A stretch of 64,000 nt of DNA from Alcanivoracaceae bacterium (GCA_029212745.1 JARGOL010000003.1:62001-126000), one strand, 5' to 3'. Shown: positions 20,020 to 28,157, counted from the first letter of the stretch. Program-made: numbers and translations. Notes: generated from the letters alone by a model not told the origin.

Positions 20020-20664
20020 TCAGAAATTGTAGCGGCCAAACACACCAAACTCGGTGAGATCACCACCCAGCTTGACGCCGGCACCGACATCAAACTGGTC
20101 ATTCAGGTGCAGCAGGGCATCACCAAACAGGCCGATGTCATCCTGCGGGCCCACGTCATTCAGGTAGACACCACCGGCCAGCTCGAGCTCCTGCGTGGCA
20201 CGCATGCGCACACCGCCAGTGAGACGGATGCCGGTGTCGTCATCATCAACGTTCGCAACGCGCACGCCAAAGACACGGTAGCCGTCGTTCTCATACTTGA
20301 TATGCACCAGGTCACCGGTCACCACCAGGTCCAGGTCATCGGCCAGCGGCGTATTGAAACCCACGCCCGCACCCAGCAACCAGCCGTCAGTGTCCGCATC
20401 CACGAACCCCACATCGAAGTCGCCGTCAAACACCTGGAACTGGCCACGCAGGAACAGGTGCTCATCAATGGCCATGGACAGCTGGGCATCAATGGCGTCC
20501 ACGTCGAAGGCACCATCCCAGTCCTGCATGACGTAGCCAAGCTGGGCGTAGTTGTAGGAAAAGTCGTTACTCTTTACCGGCGAGGTCTTTGCCTCGGCAG
20601 CCTGCAACGCCACAGGCAGCGCACACATCGCCAGTACAAGAGCTCTCGGAGCAAAACGGGTCAT
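20020..20664 (-). CDS. Small outer-membrane beta-barrel protein (YfaZ-like)
   Basis: 214 residues. Signal peptide MTRFAPRALVLAMCALPVALQAAEA, then alternating amphipathic strands (for example HLFLRGQFQVFDGDFDVGF and LDLVVTGDLVHIKYEND), ending in aromatic Phe (FGVFGRYNF), the usual outer-membrane insertion signal. Very Asp-rich loops (NVDDDDTG) could bind cations. About eight to ten strands are plausible. Resembles the YfaZ-type family loosely; function unknown. A terminator follows. Confidence 0.78.
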   Translation of the reverse strand: MTRFAPRALVLAMCALPVALQAAEAKTSPVKSNDFSYNYAQLGYVMQDWDGAFDVDAIDAQLSMAIDEHLFLRGQFQVFDGDFDVGFVDADTDGWLLGAGVGFNTPLADDLDLVVTGDLVHIKYENDGYRVFGVRVANVDDDDTGIRLTGGVRMRATQELELAGGVYLNDVGPQDDIGLFGDALLHLNDQFDVGAGVKLGGDLTEFGVFGRYNF

Positions 20665-20728
20665 GACGGGTCCTCATTCACGCAAATGATGGCGCCATGC
20701 TACTCGCACCCGGAACCTTGGCAAGTGG

Positions 20729-20741
20729 ATTGTGTCACAAT
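20729..20741. promoter_or_regulatory. 13-bp perfect palindrome between divergent genes
   Basis: ATTGTGTCACAAT, a 6-1-6 palindrome, lies 55 bases upstream of the DUF411 gene and 65 bases upstream of the barrel gene. The half-site TGTG...CACA resembles parts of CRP/FNR-type operators, but the spacing is much shorter than a CRP site. Candidate shared operator. Confidence 0.4.
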
Positions 20742-20795
20742 TCATTCACTGCACCCGTTGCCCAATAACTGGCCAAGCACACCGAGGAGCTCGCC

Positions 20796-21251
20796 ATGAA
20801 CGCACTCAGACACGCCTTTTTCCTTGTTGCCCTGTTTGCCTTGCCCGCTTTCGCCGCCCCGGTACTGGATGTGTACAAGGGCCCACGCTGTGGCTGCTGC
20901 AGCGACTGGGTGACCTACATGGAAGAACAGGGCTTTGAGACAACCAGCACGGAAATGGCACCGCAGGAGGTCTTCCCGACCAAGAAGAAGGCACGTATTC
21001 CGGAGGGCAAGGAGAGCTGCCACACCGCCTTTATTGGCGGCTACAGCATTGAAGGCCACGTGCCGGCGGAAGACGTAAAGCGCTTGCTCAAGGAAAAACC
21101 GGACGCCGTGGGCCTGACCGTGCCGGGCATGCCGGTGGGCTCACCGGGCATGGAGATGGGCGACCGCAAGGACCCCTATGAGGTACTGCTGATCAACAAC
21201 GACGGCAGCACCGAGGTATTCAGCCGCCATAACTATCCACCCGTCAACTGA
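20796..21251 (+). CDS. DUF411 protein, periplasmic metal-binding
   Basis: 151 residues. Signal peptide MNALRHAFFLVALFALPAFA, then a compact domain with GPRCGCCSDWVTYME (Cys cluster CxCC), a further Cys in ESCHTAFIGG and the motif GMPVGSPGMEMG near the end. This is the DUF411 family, often encoded with copper resistance genes and predicted to bind metal through the Cys/Met residues. No copper genes are adjacent here. Good RBS (GAGGAG) ahead of the ATG. Confidence 0.88.
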   Translation: MNALRHAFFLVALFALPAFAAPVLDVYKGPRCGCCSDWVTYMEEQGFETTSTEMAPQEVFPTKKKARIPEGKESCHTAFIGGYSIEGHVPAEDVKRLLKEKPDAVGLTVPGMPVGSPGMEMGDRKDPYEVLLINNDGSTEVFSRHNYPPVN

Positions 21252-21273
21252 TAGCCGCCGGCCAATTTCTTGC

Positions 21274-22473
21274 TCAGGTGTTGGGCAGGATGCGGGTAAA
21301 CCAGCTCTTCAGGTACGACGTCTCGGGGATCGCCGGCTGCACAGGGTGATCCTCGCCCTGCCCTTCGCTGGCAAACACCTGCACCTGGCGGTCGTTATGC
21401 CGCGCGGCTGAGCGCACCGTATCCAGCAACTGGTCGCTGCGCAGGTGCATGGAACAGGAGGCGCTGATCAACATGCCACCGGGCTGCACCAGGCGCACAC
21501 CCAGTTCGTTCAAGGCGTGGTAACCCTGCAGGCCTTTCTTGAAGTCTTTCTTGCGCTTGATGAACGCCGGCGGATCCAGAACCACCACATCAAACTTCTC
21601 GCCATCGGCCAGCAACGCCTTGAGCACATCAAAGGCATCGCCCTGGATGCTGCGGATGCGCTCATCCACGCCGTTCAGGGCAGCGTTCTTGTGCACATAG
21701 TCCAACGCCAGCTCGGAGGAATCCACGCAGGTCACTTCCGACGCCCCGTGGGCAGCAGCCAGCACACCCCAGGCGCCGCAGTAGGAAAACACGTCCAGCA
21801 CGCGCTTGCCCTGCACCAGCGGAATGAGCCGCTTGCGGGCACTGCGATGGTCATAGAACCAGCCTGTCTTCTGGCCAGCGGCGAGCGGGGCGAGATACTT
21901 CACCGCATTCTCGTCCACGGACACCTCATCGGGCATCTCGCCAATCAATGCACGCGTATACAGCGGCAGCTTTTCCAGCTCACGCACGGCGCTTTCATTG
22001 CGGGCCACCACCGCACGCGCCTCAAACTGCTCCTTGAGCACGTCGGCGACGATATCCTGCACCTGCTCGGCACCGGCGGTGCCACTCTGGATAACAAACA
22101 CATCATCAAAGCGATCAATGACGATACCCGGCAGGCCGTCACTCTCGCCGAACACCAGGCGGTAGAACCGCACACCGATAAGGGTCTCGCGCAGGGCCAG
22201 GGCATCCTTGATGCGGGCCGCGATAAAGGCGCGATCAAATGCCTGCTTTGGCTTGCGCGAATACAGCCGCGCACAGATCAGGGAATGCGGGTTGGCATAG
22301 GCACGGCCCAGGGACTTGCCCTTCTGGTCCACCAGCTGCACTTCCTGGCCGGGTGCCAGGTCGGTGAGCGGCGTGGCCTGCACATCCACCTCGTTGGAAT
22401 AGACCCACACATGGCCGGCCCGCAGGCGGCGCTCTTCACCACGCTTGAGTTTCAGCTGGGCAATGTCCGACAT
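21274..22473 (-). CDS. rlmI: 23S rRNA (cytosine-C5) methyltransferase, RlmI type
   Basis: 399 residues from ATG 22473 (MSDIAQLKLKRGEERRLRAG), with AGGGA about nine bases upstream; the frame continues a further 25 codons upstream without family resemblance. N-terminal PUA domain (1-80), the RlmI-specific beta domain, then a Rossmann methyltransferase: SAM motif VLDVFSYCGAWGVLAA, and motif IV VVLDPPAFIKRKKDF. A Cys-containing SASCSMHL sits where the catalytic cysteine of m5C enzymes lies. E. coli RlmI modifies C1962. Confidence 0.92.
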   Translation of the reverse strand: MSDIAQLKLKRGEERRLRAGHVWVYSNEVDVQATPLTDLAPGQEVQLVDQKGKSLGRAYANPHSLICARLYSRKPKQAFDRAFIAARIKDALALRETLIGVRFYRLVFGESDGLPGIVIDRFDDVFVIQSGTAGAEQVQDIVADVLKEQFEARAVVARNESAVRELEKLPLYTRALIGEMPDEVSVDENAVKYLAPLAAGQKTGWFYDHRSARKRLIPLVQGKRVLDVFSYCGAWGVLAAAHGASEVTCVDSSELALDYVHKNAALNGVDERIRSIQGDAFDVLKALLADGEKFDVVVLDPPAFIKRKKDFKKGLQGYHALNELGVRLVQPGGMLISASCSMHLRSDQLLDTVRSAARHNDRQVQVFASEGQGEDHPVQPAIPETSYLKSWFTRILPNT

Positions 22474-22602
22474 GATGCGAATCCCTGATTGAGTGGCGTC
22501 TAGAATGGAGCGCGAGTGTAGCATAGCCGCCTCAGCCAGATGACGCATTTACGGCGCCGGCACAGCGCGGTAGCGTTATGACTGCCTCGCAAGGAAACCA
22601 AC

Positions 22603-23706
22603 ATGGAAACGTCAGTACTGATCGCCGGCGCCGGTCCCACCGGCCTCGCCGCGGCCCTCGCACTGAGCGGCCACCAGATCCCGGTCACCATCATCGACCC
22701 GGTGGTGACGCGCAGCCCGTTCTCGAAAGCACTGGCGTTCAACCCGCGCTCGCAGGAGCTGCTGGAAGCCTGCGGCGTCACCGCCGCCATTCGCCGGGAA
22801 GCGCGTGAGGTTACGGGCCTGCGCATGCATGATGCGAAGAGGGTCTTCCTCGCCATCGACTTCGACTGCGTGGATCACGACCCCAACACCATGCTGGTGC
22901 TGCCACAGGCCCGCACCGAGGCGCTGATGGAACAGGCCCTGGCCGAGCGCGGCATCACCGTACAGCGCGGCATGACCCTGGTGGACGCCGAGCAACAGGG
23001 CGACGCCGTGATGAGCACCCTGCGCGATACCGACGGCAACGAGAGCTACCTGGCCAGCACCTACCTGATCGGCGCCGACGGTGCCCACAGCCGGGTGCGG
23101 GAGATCACCGGGCAGGATTTCCCCGGCGATGCCCTGGCCCACGACTGGACCCTGGCCGATGTGCGCATCGACCCGGCGGCCTGGCAGGCAGACACCTTCA
23201 ACAAGGCGCACCTGGTGCGCGAGAAAAACCGGTTCGTCTTTGTGCTGCCGGTGAGCCCGGGCATCCTGCGGGTGGTCTCCGACGATGAAGGTGTGCTCGA
23301 CAACCTGCCGGGCCTGGTGCGCGACGCCACCCCGCAGGAGGTGGTCTGGCAATCCAGTTTCCGCGTCAGCCACCGCCAGGTGGCCAACTATCAGCACGGC
23401 CACCTGTTCCTGGCCGGCGACGCCGCCCACATCCATTCGCCCGTGGGCGGGCGCGGCATGAACATGGGCATAGAAGATGCCTTCTGCCTCGCCGACTGCA
23501 TCGGCCAGGAAACCCCCGAGGACTACCACCGCCTGCGCCATGCCTACGGCAAGCAGGCCATCCGCCTGATCAAGGCACAAACCCTGTTCGCCACCAACCA
23601 TTCCCTGCTCACCAACCTGGTCACACGCCTGTTTGGCCCAATGCTGTTCAGCGCTACCAGGGCCCGCCGCGAATTCGCCCGGCGCAACCTGGGCCTGCAG
23701 AACTAG
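22603..23706 (+). CDS. FAD-dependent monooxygenase, PHBH/phenol-hydroxylase class
   Basis: 367 residues. N-terminal FAD-binding GAGPTGLAAALALSG, the DG motif GADGAHSRVREITG in the middle and the GD motif FLAGDAAHIHSPVGGRGMNM. This is the full set for single-component (group A) flavoprotein hydroxylases acting on aromatic or other ring substrates. No degradation genes are adjacent, so the substrate is open. A four-codon-spaced small membrane gene follows on the same strand. Confidence 0.88.
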   Translation: METSVLIAGAGPTGLAAALALSGHQIPVTIIDPVVTRSPFSKALAFNPRSQELLEACGVTAAIRREAREVTGLRMHDAKRVFLAIDFDCVDHDPNTMLVLPQARTEALMEQALAERGITVQRGMTLVDAEQQGDAVMSTLRDTDGNESYLASTYLIGADGAHSRVREITGQDFPGDALAHDWTLADVRIDPAAWQADTFNKAHLVREKNRFVFVLPVSPGILRVVSDDEGVLDNLPGLVRDATPQEVVWQSSFRVSHRQVANYQHGHLFLAGDAAHIHSPVGGRGMNMGIEDAFCLADCIGQETPEDYHRLRHAYGKQAIRLIKAQTLFATNHSLLTNLVTRLFGPMLFSATRARREFARRNLGLQN

Positions 23707-23715
23707 AGGCGCACC

Positions 23716-23907
23716 ATGGAACCCAGAAAGCCCCTGGATGACCGGCCCACCAAGGAACGCTACCAGTACACCCAGGGGGACGGCATCGTGGCGCGGGAGC
23801 ACCAGCGGGAACTGCGTCGGCAAAAGCAGAAGAAGGCAAAGAGCTGGGTGATCAACGGGCTGATTGTGGTCTGTTTCTTTTTCTTTGTGTTTATTGTGGT
23901 GGGGTAG
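23716..23907 (+). CDS. Small membrane protein of unknown function
   Basis: 63 residues: a charged N-terminal half (DRPTKERYQY, then a Lys/Arg/Gln-rich helix ELRRQKQKKAKS) and one C-terminal membrane segment very rich in Phe and Val (VCFFFFVFIVV). Begins 9 bases after the monooxygenase stop, behind a weak RBS, and is likely translated from the same transcript. Positive-inside rule predicts the charged part is cytoplasmic. It is the last gene before the cassette array. Confidence 0.7.
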   Translation: MEPRKPLDDRPTKERYQYTQGDGIVAREHQRELRRQKQKKAKSWVINGLIVVCFFFFVFIVVG

Positions 23908-24229
23908 TCTGTCGGCGTGATACGCCACCAGTTCCAATCCCTACCTCGGTCTGCGGGCCATGCATACCGGCCACCTACTATCCCGTTTCTCCTTTTTACC
24001 AATCAATTCTTGTAACCAGTTGAGCGGCCGGCAATCTCCAAGCGAGCAATATCATTGCGCCATCATTATAAATGCCAGAGTTAGGCTGTTTTCGCCAGAT
24101 TTACCATAACGCGTCTGGCGATGTACTCTTCTACTTGACTGATAACCATTAGATATCTGGCACCCACGCATTAAACTCGCCAGATTTTTATAGATAAGAA
24201 TTATTTAGGTCGCATCGGCCTATTTCGCT
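23908..24229. other. Gene-free head region of the cassette array; possible degraded attI
   Basis: No credible gene. The AT content rises here. A perfect integron core box GTTAGGC lies at 24080-24086. Five copies of CGCCAGA or its complement occur: 24074-24079 (partial), 24093-24099, 24114-24120, 24155-24161 (partial) and 24178-24184. The second and third pair as a 7-bp hairpin. The fourth and fifth (ATCTGGC/GCCAGAT) pair and are followed by TTTTTA, terminator-like on the plus strand. A lost attI or a degenerated first cassette are both possible. Confidence 0.5.
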
Positions 24230-24252
24230 GTTAGCTGGATAAAGGGGCGAGC

Positions 24253-24777
24253 ATGGATAACACTCAGATCGTAGCATGGTGGGGCGCAATAGTAGCCACC
24301 CTGGTTCTACTCTGGGATGTTGTGAAGTGGCTTAAGTTCGGCCCGAAGATTAAAAAGAGAGTTGCTTTGAATACGGGCTATTTTGACGGGGCCGTTGTGT
24401 CAAAGGAAAAAATTGAGAACGGTGAGGTAACGACTCGAGAAGTGTATTGTCATGTAGAACTGGTCAATGTCGGGACTGCGCCAACCACCGTAATGGGGAT
24501 ATCCGCAACGCACAAACCTATTAAAGGCAAGGCCCAAATTGGGGCCGCGTGTCAAGCATTTGAAGCTCATTACGGAAAGCACCTTCCCCAAGTCATTGCA
24601 CCGGGCGAAGTCTGGAGTTGTAGATTACCGATGAGCCATTATCACTCCATTCATAAGCATGGCGCTCCTGAAATACATGTGTCTTTATCTCATTTGGCAA
24701 AGCCCCTTGTAGTTCGTGCGAGAAAGTCAGCTAACAAGGCACTGAAGCGGGACGCCGAAGAATTCGGCGCCGCTTAG
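24253..24777 (+). CDS. Cassette 1: membrane-anchored protein of unknown function
   Basis: 174 residues. One N-terminal membrane segment (about 6-24, IVAWWGAIVATLVLLW), then a basic stretch (KFGPKIKKR) and a soluble beta-rich domain with three Cys. The C-terminus (ANKALKRDAEEFGAA) is encoded by the attC site itself; such attC-derived tails are commonplace in integron cassettes. GGGGCGAG precedes the ATG. No family recognised. The membrane anchor plus cytoplasmic domain is also seen in cassette 5. Confidence 0.85.
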   Translation: MDNTQIVAWWGAIVATLVLLWDVVKWLKFGPKIKKRVALNTGYFDGAVVSKEKIENGEVTTREVYCHVELVNVGTAPTTVMGISATHKPIKGKAQIGAACQAFEAHYGKHLPQVIAPGEVWSCRLPMSHYHSIHKHGAPEIHVSLSHLAKPLVVRARKSANKALKRDAEEFGAA

Positions 24778-24790
24778 CTGGGCGTTAGGC
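24729..24790 (+). repeat. attC site 1
   Basis: R'' AGCTAAC (24729-24735) followed by AAGGC; R' GTTAGGC (24784-24790). The centre holds a GACGCCGAA/TTCGGCG hairpin. 62 bases long. It overlaps the last codons of cassette 1. Confidence 0.92.
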
Positions 24791-24797
24791 GGAGTGC

Positions 24798-25169
24798 ATG
24801 AGCGACGTAGAAGCTAGGATCAGAGATTGGTGTCGCAGAATTGCCAGGTCTGTAAGGTGGCAGCGCACGCCTTTTGATGCTTCGGAGATAGATCAGCTAG
24901 AGCAGTACTTCCTCGAGGTGTCTCTCACATCGGTACCCTACAATAGTGAGAGCAGAGAGCAGGGCCTTATTTGGGTATGTGGCGCGCTTGAATATCTTCA
25001 TGAATCAATTTGCGGCCCTAATAACGATGACCCTGAAGCCTGGTTTTTCCACTCAATGATGGCCCTGACTAATATCGCCTGTCCAACAGGCATGATAAGA
25101 ACTGATGAAGGCGCTCACTTTCTTTCTAGGATGCGAGAAGGTTTAGATGAAATGGACAGCACGAGCTAA
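24798..25169 (+). CDS. Cassette 2: small soluble protein of unknown function
   Basis: 123 residues, no signal or membrane segment, predicted helical. GGAG of the ribosome-binding site lies directly behind the recombination core, three bases from the ATG, so translation depends on the cassette's own start. Four Cys and many Trp (WCRRIARSVRW). Acidic C-terminal helix (REGLDEMDSTS). No family recognised. Confidence 0.82.
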   Translation: MSDVEARIRDWCRRIARSVRWQRTPFDASEIDQLEQYFLEVSLTSVPYNSESREQGLIWVCGALEYLHESICGPNNDDPEAWFFHSMMALTNIACPTGMIRTDEGAHFLSRMREGLDEMDSTS

Positions 25170-25171
25170 AT

Positions 25172-25231
25172 GCCTAACAAGGCCAAGCAAGCAGGGACTC
25201 GTTAACGCGAGCCCTGTTGGTGACGTTATGC
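25172..25231 (+). repeat. attC site 2
   Basis: R'' GCCTAAC (25172-25178) followed by AAGGCC; R' GTTATGC (25225-25231), one base off the GTTRRRY consensus. Internal stem AGGGACTCG/CGAGCCCT. 60 bases. Confidence 0.9.
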
Positions 25232-25255
25232 ATACAAAGGTTAAGGATCAACGAA

Positions 25256-26989
25256 ATGAAAATTAGCAATTTTTCTGTAAATAATTACCGAGGTATAGCT
25301 GGGGGATTAGAAGCCAATCGCATTGATTTTGATGGCATATACACACTTTTTGTTTTCGGGCAAAACAATACGGGAAAGTCGACATTTCTTAGAGCTTATG
25401 AGTTCTTCTATCAAGATATTTATCCAAAGAAAGAGGATTTCTATCGTCAGGCTAATGAAAGCACTCTGCAAATAGAAATAGAGGTTGAGCTTGATGAATG
25501 GGATATGAATAGGATCGAAGAGGCTGCGCCTAAAGCTAAAGACAGCTATAAAAAATACCTCATTGACGGTAGTCGTATTAGACTACGAAATGAATGGATT
25601 TTAGATGGAAAGAAACCATCAAAAAAGGCTCTAAGCTGGAGCCCAGAAGATAACGATTTCGTTGAGAAAGGATATGCTTCCGTAGGACTTCATTCAGTTT
25701 TTCAATCATGCTTACCCAAGCCAATTCTTATAAAAGCGATGCCTAACGAGGAAGAGGCAAAGAATATCATCAATGAAATTCTTAAGTCTGTTGCGGAGTC
25801 CCGGCTAAAAGATGCGGAATTAGCAGAATTGCGGGCGGCTCAGTCAAAAATAAAAGAATTGCAGGAGAAAATGTACGACAAAGATGTCATTGCCAGATAT
25901 GAAGATTCAGTCAATGAATACCTGAAGGATCTATTTCCTAAAGTACGTCTCGGAATTGAAGATAAAAAGGATCGTGTAGCATGGACCGAAAATAAGCTAG
26001 GGCGTGAGTACGATATTCATTTCCAACATGTAGATAATTCTGGAGACATCGATACTGATCTTCCAAGCCACGCAGCCCATATTGGACATGGAACAATTCG
26101 GACGACAATTTTTGCATTACTTCTGATGAGAGATATTGCCGAGGAATTTAAAAGGATCGAGGGAAGGAAAGACTATTTGGTATTATTTGAAGAACCTGAA
26201 CTATTCCTTTATCCAAAAGTAATACGTGAGCTGCGAGAGCTTATTTATAAAGTAAGCTCTGGAAACACACCGTACCAAGTTCTTTGCGCCTCGCATTCGC
26301 CGTCAATGATCGACATATCCAAGCTAAAATCCTCAATAGTCAGGCTAGTTAAAACGGAAGCATCCACACAGCTTTATCAAGTGTCAGACCAGTATTTAAA
26401 ATTAGCTGCTGGATCAAAATCAGATGCCGAATTTAAACAGGAGATGTATGAAGTCCTGAGGTTTAATCCACATATTTGCGAAGCATTCTATTCTGACGAA
26501 GTCATTTTGGTTGAAGGACCTACCGAAGAAATAATACTGCGGGCATACCTCCAAGAGCATCCGCAGTCAAAGTTCTTCTTTATCCTAAACTGCGGCACAG
26601 TGAATAACATACCTTTCTACCAGAAAGTCCTGTCACAATTTTTTATTCCTTACAGCATTATTTGCGACACTGACAAGGCAAAGATTATAGATCATGATAA
26701 AGCTGGCAACCCCAAATTTGATTCAGGAATTCAAAAATCGATCTCAGATCAATTTGGCGTAGATTTTTCTGATGGGATTTCGCGAGTACTACGCTGTCAC
26801 GTAACTACTTTCGAACCTGCGCACAGAGATAACGGTATTCCAGACCATCTAAAAATGCCTGATGGTACTAGCCAAGGAAAACCCGTTGATGCCAATAAGT
26901 ATTGGAAGGATGTTCTTCTTCCGAATTTAAATGATCCAAATATCGACTCGGTTCCTATTATATCAGCCATGCGCGCGATCACGGCATGA
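25256..26989 (+). CDS. Cassette 3: OLD-like ATPase-TOPRIM protein (candidate phage-defence nuclease)
   Basis: 577 residues from ATG 25256, with AAGGA nine bases upstream. N-terminal SMC/RecF-type ATPase: Walker A GQNNTGKST at 35-43, Walker B LVLFEEPELFLYP near 306, switch His in CASHSPSMID near 345, with a helical insert between. C-terminal TOPRIM-type domain: LVEGPTEEIIL near 417 (catalytic-type Glu) and CDTDKAK near 470 (DxD). This is the class 1 OLD (overcoming lysogenisation defect) layout; class 2 relatives (GajA) need a helicase partner, and none is adjacent. Codon use is AT-rich compared with the chromosome. Defence activity is inferred from the family. Confidence 0.85.
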   Translation: MKISNFSVNNYRGIAGGLEANRIDFDGIYTLFVFGQNNTGKSTFLRAYEFFYQDIYPKKEDFYRQANESTLQIEIEVELDEWDMNRIEEAAPKAKDSYKKYLIDGSRIRLRNEWILDGKKPSKKALSWSPEDNDFVEKGYASVGLHSVFQSCLPKPILIKAMPNEEEAKNIINEILKSVAESRLKDAELAELRAAQSKIKELQEKMYDKDVIARYEDSVNEYLKDLFPKVRLGIEDKKDRVAWTENKLGREYDIHFQHVDNSGDIDTDLPSHAAHIGHGTIRTTIFALLLMRDIAEEFKRIEGRKDYLVLFEEPELFLYPKVIRELRELIYKVSSGNTPYQVLCASHSPSMIDISKLKSSIVRLVKTEASTQLYQVSDQYLKLAAGSKSDAEFKQEMYEVLRFNPHICEAFYSDEVILVEGPTEEIILRAYLQEHPQSKFFFILNCGTVNNIPFYQKVLSQFFIPYSIICDTDKAKIIDHDKAGNPKFDSGIQKSISDQFGVDFSDGISRVLRCHVTTFEPAHRDNGIPDHLKMPDGTSQGKPVDANKYWKDVLLPNLNDPNIDSVPIISAMRAITA

Positions 26990-26996
26990 TAGAAAT

Positions 26997-27068
26997 GCAT
27001 AACAAATCGCTGCTGTCGGACAGATTTTCCGCTGCGCTCCAAACTTGCCGCAGAGCGCGGCGTTATAA
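26997..27068 (+). repeat. attC site 3
   Basis: R'' GCATAAC (26997-27003), R' GTTATAA (27062-27068). Internal pairing CGCTGCGC.../GCAGAGCGCGGC. 72 bases. Begins just after the cassette 3 stop. Confidence 0.88.
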
Positions 27069-27080
27069 GGACTATTAGAT

Positions 27081-27584
27081 ATGCTCGAGAGAGTATTTCT
27101 CGCGATTCTTTTGCTTACCCATGTTGCTGCCTGTGATTTTAGTTTTGGCATTACAGGGCGGTCCGGCTCTGAATCTGATGATTATATAGCAGAACCATTA
27201 GGAGATAGATTCAAGAAGTACGCTAAAGTTTTGGAGGCGTCAAATGCAACGATTGAGGCCATCCAGGAGCGAGATGCAGAAAATCTCTATCACAACATTG
27301 CCGGCGAGCTGATGAAAGAATTGGTGACTTATGGAGATCTTGAGGCACTGATTGAGAGCATTCACGACGGTGCAGGCCAGCTTACTGATTATAAACCGAT
27401 GCAGTGGCATTTTTTTGGTGGCTCAGAGAATGGAATTGACCTGATCTATTCCGTAAAGATTGCAGAGCACCAAGCCGGAATGGTGAATTACCTTTTGGTT
27501 TTCGAAGGTGGCATTGACCGCCCCAAGCTGTACGGAATTTTTCTAAAGGATCGGGAGGGCCCGCTTATCCCGGGTCACTTTTGA
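27081..27584 (+). CDS. Cassette 4: lipoprotein of unknown function
   Basis: 167 residues. The N-terminus MLERVFLAILLLTHVAAC has a lipobox VAAC with Asp at +2, which in enterobacteria would favour inner-membrane retention. The mature part is an acidic alpha/beta domain: a helix rich in Glu/Ala (ASNATIEAIQERDAENLYHN), then strands ending LLVFEGGIDRPKLYGIFLK. AAGGA lies eight bases upstream of the ATG, partly formed by the previous attC boundary. Looks like a DUF3887/NTF2-type small domain, but I cannot assign it. Confidence 0.82.
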   Translation: MLERVFLAILLLTHVAACDFSFGITGRSGSESDDYIAEPLGDRFKKYAKVLEASNATIEAIQERDAENLYHNIAGELMKELVTYGDLEALIESIHDGAGQLTDYKPMQWHFFGGSENGIDLIYSVKIAEHQAGMVNYLLVFEGGIDRPKLYGIFLKDREGPLIPGHF

Positions 27585-27587
27585 AAC

Positions 27588-27642
27588 CTATAACAAGGCA
27601 AGGCAGCGGACGCCTTCGGCGACCCTGCTCGCGACGTTACGT
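27588..27642 (+). repeat. attC site 4
   Basis: R'' CTATAAC (27588-27594) followed by AAGGC; R' GTTACGT (27636-27642). Compact 55-base site with stem GCAGCGGACGCC / central CTTCGGCG. R'' differs by one base from the complement of the cassette 4 start. Confidence 0.88.
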
Positions 27643-27659
27643 TCAGGGAGGATAGGATA

Positions 27660-28130
27660 ATGAGTTTAGGCGAAATCACACAGTTGGTAACTATTATTGG
27701 CGTTTTAATAACTGCCTTGGCTTTGCTTTTTACTATTCATAGCTTTAAGAAGCAGCTACAGCTTAATTTCTTTGCCGAGTATACGCGCAGATACCAAGAA
27801 ATAATTCTGAATCTTCCCGAGACAATTAACCAGCCTGACTTTAATTTTGATGCACTTGATAGCTCATCAAGAGACAAATCGCTCCGCTATATGCGGGCAT
27901 ATTTCGATTTGTGTAGCGAGGAATATTTTTTGCGCAGGAGCGACCACATTGGGAGAAAGACCTGGCAGGAATGGAAGGCTGGGATGGAGTTCGCTTTTTC
28001 CAAGACTGCCTTTCAGGACGCGTGGGACATTCTAAGCAAAGATACGATTTATTATGGCGAGTTCTCAGAATTCGTGGAAAAGAACATGGATTTTCCACGT
28101 AACAAGGAAAAGCAGGTGGGGACGCCATAG
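27660..28130 (+). CDS. Cassette 5: membrane-anchored protein of unknown function
   Basis: 156 residues. One N-terminal membrane segment (about 8-27, LVTIIGVLITALALLFTI), then a cytoplasmic helical domain (FFAEYTRRYQEIILNLPE; YFLRRSDHIGRKTWQEW). The C-terminal residues NKEKQVGTP are encoded by the attC. Strong RBS GGGAGGATAGG. A similar anchor plus helical domain layout is frequent among uncharacterised accessory proteins. No function assigned. Confidence 0.83.
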   Translation: MSLGEITQLVTIIGVLITALALLFTIHSFKKQLQLNFFAEYTRRYQEIILNLPETINQPDFNFDALDSSSRDKSLRYMRAYFDLCSEEYFLRRSDHIGRKTWQEWKAGMEFAFSKTAFQDAWDILSKDTIYYGEFSEFVEKNMDFPRNKEKQVGTP

Positions 28131-28157
28131 AAGGCGCCCCTGTTTTCGACGCTAGCC
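28097..28157 (+). repeat. attC site 5
   Basis: R'' ACGTAAC (28097-28103) followed by AAGG; R' position holds GCTAGCC (28151-28157) instead of GTTAGCC, a one-base change in the core. Internal stem GGGGACGCC/GGCGCCCC. 61 bases. Confidence 0.85.
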
